DNA of 64,000 nucleotides from Streptomyces thermolilacinus SPC6 (GTDB lineage: Bacteria; Actinomycetota; Actinomycetes; Streptomycetales; Streptomycetaceae), in the NCBI RefSeq assembly GCF_000478605.2, contig NZ_ASHX02000001.1, positions 3,697,895 through 3,761,894 of the forward strand, in the 5' to 3' direction. Within the stretch, counting starts at the first letter, position 1. Each line of letters begins with the position of its first letter. Made by a program: the position numbers and the translations under genes. Positions 18,184-27,000 of the stretch are shown in pieces. Under the pieces are notes generated by a model. That model saw only the letters and a list, made by a program, of their open reading frames with translations, was not told the origin of the DNA and ran no database searches.

Positions 18184-18387
18184 TGCCGACCCTTCCTGCC
18201 GTTCCGGGCCGGCGAAACGGCCCAGGAGCCGGAGAACGGCCCCGGACAAGTAGTCGGCGCGGCTTCCCCCGGAGTTCCCGGCGGGTTCGCCCGTAAGGGG
18301 AAACCCGCATGCGCAAGGGCCCTGCGCGGGGCGGCCGTTCGATTACAGTGCTGCGCCGGAGCCACGTCGTGGGGGAGGGGCCTCTCG

Positions 18388-19509
18388 GTGAGTACCACAG
18401 CGGCAGCCGTCTGGGGCCGGGCCGAACAGCAGGACTACCGCGCCCGCGTACGGGGCTGCCTCCTCGGCGGGGCCATCGGCGACGCCCTCGGGGCCGGCGT
18501 GGCGCGCCTTCCCGTCGAGGCGATCCGCGAGGAGTACGGCGCCGACGGGCTCACCGACCTGGCGCCCGCCCACGGGCGGCGCGGCGCCGTCACGTACGCG
18601 ACCCAGCTCGCCATGTTCACCGTGGACGGCCTGATCCGCGCCCAGGTGCGCCGCGACACGGGCGCCTGGCACCCGCCGACCGACCTGCACCGCGCGTACC
18701 TGCGCTGGGCGGCCACCCAGCGGGACTGGGGGCCCGACGAGCGGCGCGAGGACAACGGCTGGCTCGCCGCGCAGGAGTGGCTGTACACCCGCCGCGACCC
18801 GGCCCGCGCCTGCCTGACGGGCCTCGCCGACGAGGTGCTGGGCACCCCCGCCGCGCCGAAGAACCCGGCCGTGCGGGACGGGGGCGCGCTGGTGAGGTCG
18901 GCGCCGTTCGGGCTGCTGGTCGGCTGGGAGCCGCACCTGGTGTGCCAGCTCGCCGTGGAGTGCGCCACACAGACGCACGGCCACCCCGTCGCGTACCTGT
19001 CGGCGGGGGCGTACGCGGTGGTGGTGCACGCGGTGGCGCGCGGCCAGGACATCGAGTCGGCGGTACGGGCGGCCACCGCGCACCTGGCGACCCTGCCCGG
19101 CCACGAGCCGGTGACAGGCGCCCTGGAGCGCGCCTCGGCCGCCGTACGCGAGGGGGCGCCGTCGCCGGACCGGATCGCGTCACTGGGCGACACGGACGGC
19201 GAGTCGGCGGAGGACGCCCTGGCCATCGCGGTGTACTGCGCGATGGTCGGCGAGGACGTACGGCACGGGCTGCGCCTCGCGGTGAACCACGACGGCCCGT
19301 CGGAGGTGACGGGCGCGCTGACCGGCGCCCTGCTGGGCGCGCTGCACGGGGAGACCGCCCTGCCCCCGGCGTGGCTGGCCGAACTGGAGGGCCGAGGCAC
19401 GCTGCTGGAGCTGGCCGACGACTTCGCGCTGGAGATGACCCAGGGCCCGGCCCTGCACGGCCCTTCGACGGCCTCGCCGGCCTGGCTTGCCCGCTACCCG
19501 CGCGGCTGA
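18388..19509 (+). CDS. ADP-ribosylglycohydrolase-fold protein with degenerate metal sites
   Basis: A 373-residue protein with the ARH/DraG fold start GCLLGGAIGDALGAG. The usual T-D-D-T metal motif reads VTYATQLAMF, and the C-terminal D-x-D-S motif reads NHDGPSEVTGAL. Both dinuclear Mg/Mn half-sites therefore lack their acidic ligands. It is probably not a classical hydrolase and may bind ADP-ribose or have lost activity. The GTG start is preceded by GGGGAGGGG. It is divergent from the uptake operon. Confidence 0.8.
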   Translation: MSTTAAAVWGRAEQQDYRARVRGCLLGGAIGDALGAGVARLPVEAIREEYGADGLTDLAPAHGRRGAVTYATQLAMFTVDGLIRAQVRRDTGAWHPPTDLHRAYLRWAATQRDWGPDERREDNGWLAAQEWLYTRRDPARACLTGLADEVLGTPAAPKNPAVRDGGALVRSAPFGLLVGWEPHLVCQLAVECATQTHGHPVAYLSAGAYAVVVHAVARGQDIESAVRAATAHLATLPGHEPVTGALERASAAVREGAPSPDRIASLGDTDGESAEDALAIAVYCAMVGEDVRHGLRLAVNHDGPSEVTGALTGALLGALHGETALPPAWLAELEGRGTLLELADDFALEMTQGPALHGPSTASPAWLARYPRG

Positions 19510-19776
19510 CCGGCGGGTGCGGGTGTGCCCGGGGCGTGCCGGGGGTCCTGAGCGGGGAGGCGGGACCGGCGGCTCGCTCACGGGTCACCCTGCCGGGTAC
19601 TGGCGGGTATGTCGATGGCCCGTACGGAAAGGGCCGGAAAAGGAACCGGGAAGAGGGATCAAGGGAGAGGACGGGTCAGAGAACAGGTCAGAGAACAGGG
19701 ACGAGCCCCCTCGGCCGGGACGGCGGACCAGTCGAGAGGGCTCACGCGTGGTGCGGGGAAAGGGAGGACGCCGGGC

Positions 19777-19977
19777 TCAGAAGGAGCCCGTGCTCACCTC
19801 GCGGACGAAAGCGTTCCACGCGCCCGGCACGAAGGTGATGGACGGGCCCGCCGGGACCTTCGAGTCGCGGACCGCGATCGACGCGACGACGGGGGACTTG
19901 ACCTCGACGCAGGCGCCGTTCCCGCCCGAGTACGAGGACTTCGTCCAGGTGTCCGTGGCGCCCTGAATAATGGCCAT
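19777..19977 (-). CDS. DUF397 protein
   Basis: A 66-residue DUF397 protein with the typical WTKSSYSGGNGACVEV start and AVRDSK middle. In Streptomyces these small proteins pair with XRE regulators like the one upstream, as in WhiJ/Scr1-type modules thought to act as antitoxin or co-regulator pairs. A 194-bp spacer separates it from the XRE gene, on the same strand. Confidence 0.9.
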   Translation of the reverse strand: MAIIQGATDTWTKSSYSGGNGACVEVKSPVVASIAVRDSKVPAGPSITFVPGAWNAFVREVSTGSF

Positions 19978-20171
19978 GATGTAGCTCCGGTTCTGGCTGG
20001 TGAAGCTGGCTGGCAGTCACGCCAACCCGTCAGGCTGGCGTGATCGACGCTACCGGCCCGACCTCCGTGCCCGGCATGGCCGTTCACTCGACCGGATGGC
20101 TTCTGGTGCCCCGGCCTTCCACCGGGAGCCGGCCCCGGTGTACCGTGCCGGCTTCCCCAGCGCCGTATCGG

Positions 20172-21065
20172 TCAGATCCGGCCGAATCCAGGCAAGGAGG
20201 GCGGCTCGCTCTCGGCGTGATCCTTCGCGATCCGGGCGATGAACCGCCGGCTCTGCTCCACCCCCAGCGCCTGGGCGCGCAGGTGCTCGTACATCACCGT
20301 GTACCGCTGCACGTCGTTCGGCTTCTCCAGATACAGGTCGCTGGTGACGCCCTCGATGTAGACGACCGACGAGTCCGTCGCGTCGGGGAACTCCAGGATC
20401 GCGTAGTGCCCGCTGATCCCCGGGTGCGCTCCCATCTCGAACGGCAGCACCTGCACCGTGACATGCGGCAGGTGCGACTGCTCGATCAGCGCCTCCAGCT
20501 GCCCCACCATCAGCTCGCGGCTGCCGACGACCCGGCGCAGCGCGCCCTCGTCGATGACCGCCCAGAGCCGCAGCGGCTTCTCGGCGTCGTTGATGCGGTC
20601 CTGGCGGCGCGTACGGACGTTGACCCGCTTGTCGATCTCGGCGGCGGGCGCCTCCGGGAGCGCGCCCGTGATGACCGCCTGCGCGTACGACCGGGTCTGG
20701 AGCAGCCCGGGCACGATCTGCGGCTCGTACACGCGCAGCGACGCGGCGTCCGTCTCCAGGCCGATGTAGACGCTGTACGGGATGTCGCCGAACGCGTGCC
20801 ACCAGCCCTGCTGGCGCGAGTCCTTCGCCATCTGCATCAGCGAGTCCACGATCCGGTGGTCGGTCACCTCGTACACCCCGCACAGATCGCGTACGTCCCG
20901 CTGGCTGATGGAACGGCGGCCGTTCTCCAGGCGGCTGATCTTCGACTGCGAGACGAGCAGGCGCTCGGCCACCTCCTCCGCCGTCATGCCCTTCTGTTCG
21001 CGCAGCCGGCGGAGCTCCATGCCCAGTCTGCGTCGCCTGACGGTGGGGTTGACATTGGACGCCAC
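20172..21065 (-). CDS. XRE-family regulator with DUF5753 (Scr1/WhiJ-like)
   Basis: A 297-residue protein with an N-terminal helix-turn-helix (about residues 10-65; MTAEEVAERLLVSQSKISRLENG) and a C-terminal DUF5753 domain ending in QSRRFIARIA. It is probably a developmental or stress regulator acting with the adjacent DUF397 protein. It is a common Streptomyces module with no visible link to the biosynthetic clusters. Confidence 0.9.
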   Translation of the reverse strand: MASNVNPTVRRRRLGMELRRLREQKGMTAEEVAERLLVSQSKISRLENGRRSISQRDVRDLCGVYEVTDHRIVDSLMQMAKDSRQQGWWHAFGDIPYSVYIGLETDAASLRVYEPQIVPGLLQTRSYAQAVITGALPEAPAAEIDKRVNVRTRRQDRINDAEKPLRLWAVIDEGALRRVVGSRELMVGQLEALIEQSHLPHVTVQVLPFEMGAHPGISGHYAILEFPDATDSSVVYIEGVTSDLYLEKPNDVQRYTVMYEHLRAQALGVEQSRRFIARIAKDHAESEPPSLPGFGRI

Positions 21066-21432
21066 GGGAACTGCACCTCCGGCTGCCTGGCTGTCGCTGG
21101 CGTTGCTCTGCGTATCTGATGTTCAGCAGACTGCCACCAAAGGGCGTGCCGCGCTGGAGAATTGCGACACGGGTGAGGGAACGGGCGCGGGCGCGGCGGA
21201 TGCGACTGCCCGGGGGAACGCCGACGCGCGGGACGGCCGGTGGCCGCCCCGCGCGCCGCGTGAGGTGCGTGCGCCCGACGCGCTGATGCCCGGGTTTCCG
21301 TGCGCGAGGTGCTCGTGCGCGATGCACCCGCAGGCGGTGTGCTCGTGCCCGGTGCGCTCGTGTCCGGTGCGCTCGTGTCGGGGTGGTGCGTGCCGGGTTT
21401 CGGCGGTGCCGCGCCGTCGCCCGGGTCTTCGC
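21066..21432. other. Gene-free spacer with CGGTGCGCTCGTGT repeats
   Basis: About 367 bp without a credible gene. Around 21,300-21,400 it contains repeated units of GTGCTCGTG and CCGGTGCGCTCGTGT, including two adjacent copies near 21,350-21,380. It holds the XRE promoter at its left end. Confidence 0.5.
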
Positions 21433-22173
21433 TCAGCGTGCGGCTGCGCGGGCCATGGAACCGGGCCCGGGCCGCGAGGGGGTGCGCAGCGGGACCGCGG
21501 CGGCCTGGCGGCCGACGCCTCCCGGTGCGGCGGTACGGCGGGGCTGCGCGCCCACACCGTTCTGGACGTCCATCACGGCGTGCGCCACGAGGCCGCCCAT
21601 GGGGTCGTGCCGGATCAGATCCCGGAGCCGGGAGCGCGACGAGCGCCCCTCGTTCCCGGGGTACAGGTGCTTGCCGAGACCCACCGCGTGCGCGAGCGCG
21701 GCCAGTGCGGCGGTCCGCGGGTCCGGCGGCACACCGGTGCGGATCGCGCTGTCCAGCCGGGCCCTGATCTCCCGGCTGATGGCCGTGTCCGTCGCCTGGT
21801 AGCGGGTGGTCGGCAGTACCCCGCACATCTGGCTCTCCACGGCATGGACCATGCCGCATCGCTCCAGGTGCGAGAGGTACGTCTGACGCAGCCCCAGCCG
21901 GGGCCCGCCTATCCAGTGGACGGCCCGTACCGGACTGCCGCGCCTGCGCAGCAGTTCCAGTGCGGAGTCCAGCGTCGGATCTCCTGTCGGCCGTGGCATC
22001 ACCACGGCGATACGATCCCCGTCAGGGGCTATCCGCCCCGCCAGAGCCAGCTCCACTAGCTGTGCTCCGGCGAGGCCGAGGTCGAGCGACTGCGGCTGCG
22101 CTGTGGTACCCGTGGCCGGGTCCAGAGCGAGCAGCAGAAGCTCCTCCGGAAGTGTTCTGCGGCTCCTGCCCAT
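21433..22173 (-). CDS. GPP34 (GOLPH3-like) protein
   Basis: A 246-residue protein of the GPP34/GOLPH3 family, as seen in LPEELLLLAL, LAGAQLVELALAGRI and the late block LAALAHAVGLGKHLYPG. Eukaryotic relatives bind phosphatidylinositol-4-phosphate; the actinobacterial role is unknown. The last ~35 residues are Pro/Arg-rich and disordered. GGGGAGGC lies before the ATG. Confidence 0.85.
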   Translation of the reverse strand: MGRSRRTLPEELLLLALDPATGTTAQPQSLDLGLAGAQLVELALAGRIAPDGDRIAVVMPRPTGDPTLDSALELLRRRGSPVRAVHWIGGPRLGLRQTYLSHLERCGMVHAVESQMCGVLPTTRYQATDTAISREIRARLDSAIRTGVPPDPRTAALAALAHAVGLGKHLYPGNEGRSSRSRLRDLIRHDPMGGLVAHAVMDVQNGVGAQPRRTAAPGGVGRQAAAVPLRTPSRPGPGSMARAAAR

Positions 22174-22352
22174 CCATGCCTCCCCGCGTGGATGAATGAC
22201 AGGGTGACCCCTCTCACATTCATCTGTCGAGAGTGCCTGGGGGCTTCGTACGGGAACCGGTAGGTATGTCGTTCTCGTCTAGCACCCGGGCCAAGGGTTC
22301 ACACAGGGACACTGGTACATGGTTCGGACAACGCGTTGGATGAGGAGGCACG

Positions 22353-24875
22353 GTGGCGGGCGAGTCCCCCGACAAGTCGGAGCAGCGTAGGTCTCCGGGG
22401 GAGACGGCTGCGGGCGGCCGAGATCCGCGGCTCGCCGCCTTCGGCGACGCGGCCCCGGCTGGGGTGGACCAGCCGACAGCGATCTTCAGGGCGCCGAAGC
22501 CTCCCACGGACACGGTGGACGGCGCGGTGGACGGCACGGACGCGGCGGAGTCCGGGTCCGTGGAGCCGAAGTCCGTGAAGCCGTCGCTCGTCGGCCAGCG
22601 CCAGGAGGCCGCGACGGTCGAACCGGCGAAGGTGCCGGACGAGGCGGCTGACATCCCGGGCTCTTCGGGTGCTTCCGGCTCCTCGGGTCTTCCGGGTGAA
22701 TCCGGTGTATCCGCCGTGACGGACATTTCGGGTGATTCGGGCTCGGAGGCGGAGGTCGCCGACGAGAACGACGCGGACACGCAGTCCGAGCGGGACGACC
22801 ACACCGACAGTGACAGCGACGACGCCCTGCGCGCCGACGCGGAGGCGGACGCGGACGCGGAGCCCGCGGTGGACGCGGACGGCACCGAGGGTGACGCCGA
22901 GGTCGGCGCCGCGGAAGCCGGGGAGCCCTCGGCGTCCGACGACGACTCCTCGGGCCGCTCCGTCACGAAGACCGGCCCCGCGACCGGGTCCGGGCCCGTC
23001 TCGGCCTCGGCCTCGGATGCCGACGCCGCGCCCCGTTCCGACTCCGACCCCCGCCCCGTGGATCAGCCGACGGCGGTCTTCAAGGCGTTCGGGAAGCGCA
23101 CCGACGCCGCCCCCGCCCCCGCCGTCGACCAGCCCACCACCGCGCTCAAGGTGCCGCCCGCCGACGCCGCGCCCCCCGAGCCGGGCGGCGGGAAGCCCGC
23201 GCCCAGGTGGGCCACGGGCGCGGGAGCCGACCGTGACGGTGACGGCGAGCGGCCCGGCAAGTTCGTGCCGCTGCGCTCCGACGGAGTCCGTACGGCCGCG
23301 CCCGCGACGCGCACCCCGGCCGCCGACGGCACCGCCCCGGCGCCCGCCGCGCGCGGCACGGAGCCGGCCAAGGCGAGCGCGGCCACCACCACGGCCGCCG
23401 GCTCCGGGACCCGTACAGGCTCCGAGACACGTACCGCGCCCGCCAAGGGCACCGGCAAGGCGGCCGGTGTCGGCAGCGGCGCGGGCACCGCGCCCGGCGG
23501 CGACCCGGAGATCACCGCGGCCGTCGCCCCGCCGTCCCTCGCCGAGGCCGAGCGGACCAAGCAGCAGCCCCTGCCGCCGCGTCCGCCGCTGGACATGCTG
23601 GCGGAGCTGACGAACACCCCGCCGCCGCCGGAAACGCCGCTGCGCACGCTGGTCCGCCGGGTCAAGATCTGGACCCCGCTGGTGGTCCTGCTGCTGATCG
23701 TCTTTGCGACCGTACAGTTGCTCCGCCCGCTGCCGGACCCGTCGCTGACGCTGACCGCCGAGCCGACGTACACCTTCAAGGGCGGCGAGCTGAAGATGCC
23801 GTGGCCCACCGAGGGCCAGGGCGCCGTCGAGGTCGAGGGCGTCGGCGTGGTCGGCACGTACGGGCCGCAGCAGCCCGCGCCGACGGCGAGCGTCGCCAAG
23901 GCGATGACGGCGTACGTGATACTCCGCGACCACCCGATCAAGGACAAGGACGCGGGCCCGAAGCTGGTGATCGACCAGAAGACGGAGGACCAGGCGAGCA
24001 ACCCCGACTGGTCCACCGCGCCCGTCAAGAAGGGCCAGGAGTACACCCAGGGCGAGCTGCTCCAGCTGCTGATGGTCCGTTCGGCCAACAACGTCGCGCA
24101 CTTCCTGGCGCGCTGGGACGCGGGCTCGGAGGAGGCGTTCATCAAGAAGATGAACGCCGCCGCCAAGGACCTCGGCATGACGAACACGACGTACACGGAC
24201 GCCAGCGGCTTCGACAAGGGCACCGTCTCGACGCCGAAGGACCAGCTGAAGCTGGCGAAGGCCGCGATGAGGTTCGACGCGTTCCGCCAGATCGTGGACA
24301 TGCCGAACGTCGAGCTGCCGCAGATCGGCCGCCGCCTGGAGAACGGCAACACGATCCTCCTCAAGGACGGCGTCACCGGTATCAAGACCGGCACGTCCAC
24401 CCCGGCGGGCGGCAACCTGCTGTGGTCCGCCAACACGGTCGTCGACGGCGAGGTGCGCCGCGTCCTCGGCGTCGTCATGAACGTCAAGTCCGGTGTGACG
24501 CTCTCCGACAAGACGAAGCTCGCCGTCGAGACGTACAGCTACGGCCTCATCAAGGCCGCGCAGGACGGCGTCGTCTCGGCGGTCGCGGTGAAGAAGGGCG
24601 ATGTCGTCGGGTACGTGGACGACGGGCTCGGCGGCCGTACCCCGGTCGTCGCGACGGAGGACCTGAAGCCGGTCGGCTGGGCGGGTCTGAACGTCGAGCT
24701 GAAGCTCACCGCGGGCGAGGACGGCAAGGGCGGCCTGCCGCGCACGGCGGCCGGGGGCACGGTCGTCGGCGAGCTGGCGGCCGGCACCGGCGAGGGCAGG
24801 GTCAGCGTGCCCGTCGCGCTCCAGCACCAGCTGGAGGAGCCGGGCTTCGGCGCGAAGCTGACGCGGATCGGCTGA
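22353..24875 (+). CDS. D-alanyl-D-alanine carboxypeptidase (peptidase S11) with long disordered N-terminus
   Basis: An 840-residue membrane-anchored penicillin-binding protein. Residues 1 to about 430 are acidic and Ala/Pro-rich, predicted disordered and cytoplasmic, with a VDQPT motif at 38, about 236 and about 258. One transmembrane helix (about 437-457) is followed by the S11 domain with SVAK (SxxK, near 512), SAN (SxN, near 576) and KTG (near 678). It trims peptidoglycan stem peptides outside the membrane. The GTG start has AGGAGG before it. The next membrane-protein gene probably belongs to the same unit. Confidence 0.9.
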   Translation: MAGESPDKSEQRRSPGETAAGGRDPRLAAFGDAAPAGVDQPTAIFRAPKPPTDTVDGAVDGTDAAESGSVEPKSVKPSLVGQRQEAATVEPAKVPDEAADIPGSSGASGSSGLPGESGVSAVTDISGDSGSEAEVADENDADTQSERDDHTDSDSDDALRADAEADADAEPAVDADGTEGDAEVGAAEAGEPSASDDDSSGRSVTKTGPATGSGPVSASASDADAAPRSDSDPRPVDQPTAVFKAFGKRTDAAPAPAVDQPTTALKVPPADAAPPEPGGGKPAPRWATGAGADRDGDGERPGKFVPLRSDGVRTAAPATRTPAADGTAPAPAARGTEPAKASAATTTAAGSGTRTGSETRTAPAKGTGKAAGVGSGAGTAPGGDPEITAAVAPPSLAEAERTKQQPLPPRPPLDMLAELTNTPPPPETPLRTLVRRVKIWTPLVVLLLIVFATVQLLRPLPDPSLTLTAEPTYTFKGGELKMPWPTEGQGAVEVEGVGVVGTYGPQQPAPTASVAKAMTAYVILRDHPIKDKDAGPKLVIDQKTEDQASNPDWSTAPVKKGQEYTQGELLQLLMVRSANNVAHFLARWDAGSEEAFIKKMNAAAKDLGMTNTTYTDASGFDKGTVSTPKDQLKLAKAAMRFDAFRQIVDMPNVELPQIGRRLENGNTILLKDGVTGIKTGTSTPAGGNLLWSANTVVDGEVRRVLGVVMNVKSGVTLSDKTKLAVETYSYGLIKAAQDGVVSAVAVKKGDVVGYVDDGLGGRTPVVATEDLKPVGWAGLNVELKLTAGEDGKGGLPRTAAGGTVVGELAAGTGEGRVSVPVALQHQLEEPGFGAKLTRIG

Positions 24876-25013
24876 GCCGTACGCCGGGCAGACGTACGAC
24901 GTACGGCAGGGCACGGCACGGCAAGACACGGCACACGACGCGACATGACACGGCGCCAGGGCGTCCCGGAGACCGGGGCGCCCTCGCGCGTACCGGACAG
25001 GGGGAGCCGACGA

Positions 25014-26870
25014 GTGACCAGCACCCGACCGCGCCATGACCCCCGCGGATCGCGCGCGTCGCGTACCGGTCCTTCCGGGCAGGCCCGGGTCGTCGTCCTG
25101 GCCACGGCCCTCGCCGCGCTCCTGCACCTCGCGTGGTTCCTGTACGTCGCGAACAGCGGCGGCGACCTGGCGGCGCAGGACGCGTGGGCGGACTTCGCCG
25201 CGCGGCACCCCGGCTCGGCGTACAACCTCGCCTGGTACGGCGGGATGCACACCATGTCGTACAGCGTCCTCTCGCCCTACGTCATGGCGCTGTTCGGCGT
25301 GCGGACGACGATGGTGGTCGCCGGGACGGTGTCGGCCGCGCTGACCGCGCTGCTCCTGGTGCGGACGCGGGCCGTCCGCAACGCGCTCGCCTGCTCGCTC
25401 GCCGCCGTGTTCGGGCTGGTGTGCAACGCCGTGTCGGGGCGGGTGACGTTCGGGCTGGGCCTGATGTTCGCGCTGGGCACGGTCGCCGTGGTCTTCTGCG
25501 GGCCATGGCGGTGGCGGTGGCGGTGGCCGTGGCGGTGGCGGTCGACGCATGGGGCTGGTGCGGTTCCTGAGGCTTCTGGGGCTGACGGGGCTTCTGGGGC
25601 TGGCGGGGTGTCCGGGCTGCGGGCGGGGCGGGTGGCGCGGGGTGTTGCCGCCGCGCTCCTGGCGGGGGCGGCGACGGCGGCGAGCCCCGTCGCGGGGCTG
25701 TTCCTGGGGGTCGTCGCGGCGGCGCTGTTCCTGCGGGGGCGGCGAACGGCGGCGTACGCCGTGGGGGTGCCGCCGGTGCTGGTCGTCGCCGCGTCGGCGC
25801 TGCTGTTCCCGTTCTCCGGTACGCAGCCGAACGCGTTCGGGACGGTGCTGCTGCCGCTGGTGTTCGGCCTGCTGTGCCTGCTGGCCGTGCCCCGGTCGTG
25901 GCGGACGGTCCGTGCGGCGGCCGCCGTGTACGCGGCCGGTGCGCTGCTGACGTGGCTGGTCGACTCGCAGGTCGGGTCGAACGTGACGCGCCTTCCGATG
26001 CTGTCCGCCGGTGTGGTGCTGCTGGCCGCCCTGCCCTACGCGGGGACGCGACGGGCCCGGTACGGGCTGCTCGCCGCGCTGGTCGTGTTCCACGGGTGGG
26101 TCGGCTTCAAGAGCGTGGACGACGTACGGCTGACCGCACCGCACACGTCATGGGCGGCCGAATCGGCGCGGCCGCTCCTCGCCGAACTGGAGCGGCGCGG
26201 CGCCGGGCGGGCCCGCGTGGAGGTCGTACCGGCGCGCAGCCACCGCGAGTCCAGCGCCCTCGCCCCGTACGTCTCCCTGGCGCGCGGCTGGAACCGCCAG
26301 GCCGACCTCGAACGCAACCCCCTCTTCTACGACGGCTCCCTGAACGCCGTGAACTACCGCGCGTGGCTGGACCGCTGGGCCGTCCGGTACGTCGTCCTGC
26401 CGACCGGCACCCCCGACACGGGCGCCCGCGAGGAGACCGCCCTGATCGAGGCCGGACTGCCGTACCTGGAACCCGTGTGGTCCGACGCGCACTGGCGGCT
26501 TTTCGCCGTCCGGGACGCGGCGCCCCTGGCCGCCCCTGCGGCGACGGTGGAGCGCGCGGCGCCGGACCGGATCACGCTGCGTGTGACCAGGCCAGGGACG
26601 GTCCTCGTCAAGGTCCCGCACTCGCCGTGGCTGTCGCTCGTGGACGAGCGCGGCGAACGCCTGCCCTCGGCGGCGGACGGCACGGGGCGCGACGCGGAGA
26701 GCGGTGCGGCGGGTGGTGCCGGTGGCACGCCGTGCCTGCGCAAGGCGGCCCGTACGGCGGACGGCGACGAGTGGACGGAACTCCACGCTCCCACCCCCGG
26801 GACCTACCATCTGGCCTCCCCGTACACCCTCTTCCCCCGCGGCACCCCGTGCCCCCCGGCCGTCCGCTGA
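25014..26870 (+). CDS. Polytopic membrane protein of unknown function
   Basis: A 618-residue protein with about 10 hydrophobic segments in the first 370 residues and a soluble C-terminal domain. Its layout resembles integral-membrane glycosyltransferase-like or MFS-annotated proteins found downstream of this carboxypeptidase in Streptomyces. A loop contains PWRWRWRWPWRWR, encoded by a GGCGGT-type hexanucleotide repeat at about 25,506-25,545, followed by a Gly/Ala/Ser-rich stretch. GTG at 25014 has GGGGAGCC before it. I cannot assign a reaction. Confidence 0.75.
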   Translation: MTSTRPRHDPRGSRASRTGPSGQARVVVLATALAALLHLAWFLYVANSGGDLAAQDAWADFAARHPGSAYNLAWYGGMHTMSYSVLSPYVMALFGVRTTMVVAGTVSAALTALLLVRTRAVRNALACSLAAVFGLVCNAVSGRVTFGLGLMFALGTVAVVFCGPWRWRWRWPWRWRSTHGAGAVPEASGADGASGAGGVSGLRAGRVARGVAAALLAGAATAASPVAGLFLGVVAAALFLRGRRTAAYAVGVPPVLVVAASALLFPFSGTQPNAFGTVLLPLVFGLLCLLAVPRSWRTVRAAAAVYAAGALLTWLVDSQVGSNVTRLPMLSAGVVLLAALPYAGTRRARYGLLAALVVFHGWVGFKSVDDVRLTAPHTSWAAESARPLLAELERRGAGRARVEVVPARSHRESSALAPYVSLARGWNRQADLERNPLFYDGSLNAVNYRAWLDRWAVRYVVLPTGTPDTGAREETALIEAGLPYLEPVWSDAHWRLFAVRDAAPLAAPAATVERAAPDRITLRVTRPGTVLVKVPHSPWLSLVDERGERLPSAADGTGRDAESGAAGGAGGTPCLRKAARTADGDEWTELHAPTPGTYHLASPYTLFPRGTPCPPAVR

Positions 26871-27000
26871 GGGGTGTCTCGTATCCGTTGCCAGGGAAAG
26901 GCGGCACTCCTAGGATCATGCTTCCAGGAGGACCTGTACCACTTCCCGTGAATCCATCGACCGCCGACCTGCTGAGTTCTCACCGCCAGGGCACCGTGGA

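Noticed and set aside
18168..18185. DmdR/IdeR iron-box-like sequence at the binding-protein start
   Set aside because: GGTGAGGCAACCT is one base short of iron-box symmetry and coincides with codons of the gene start.
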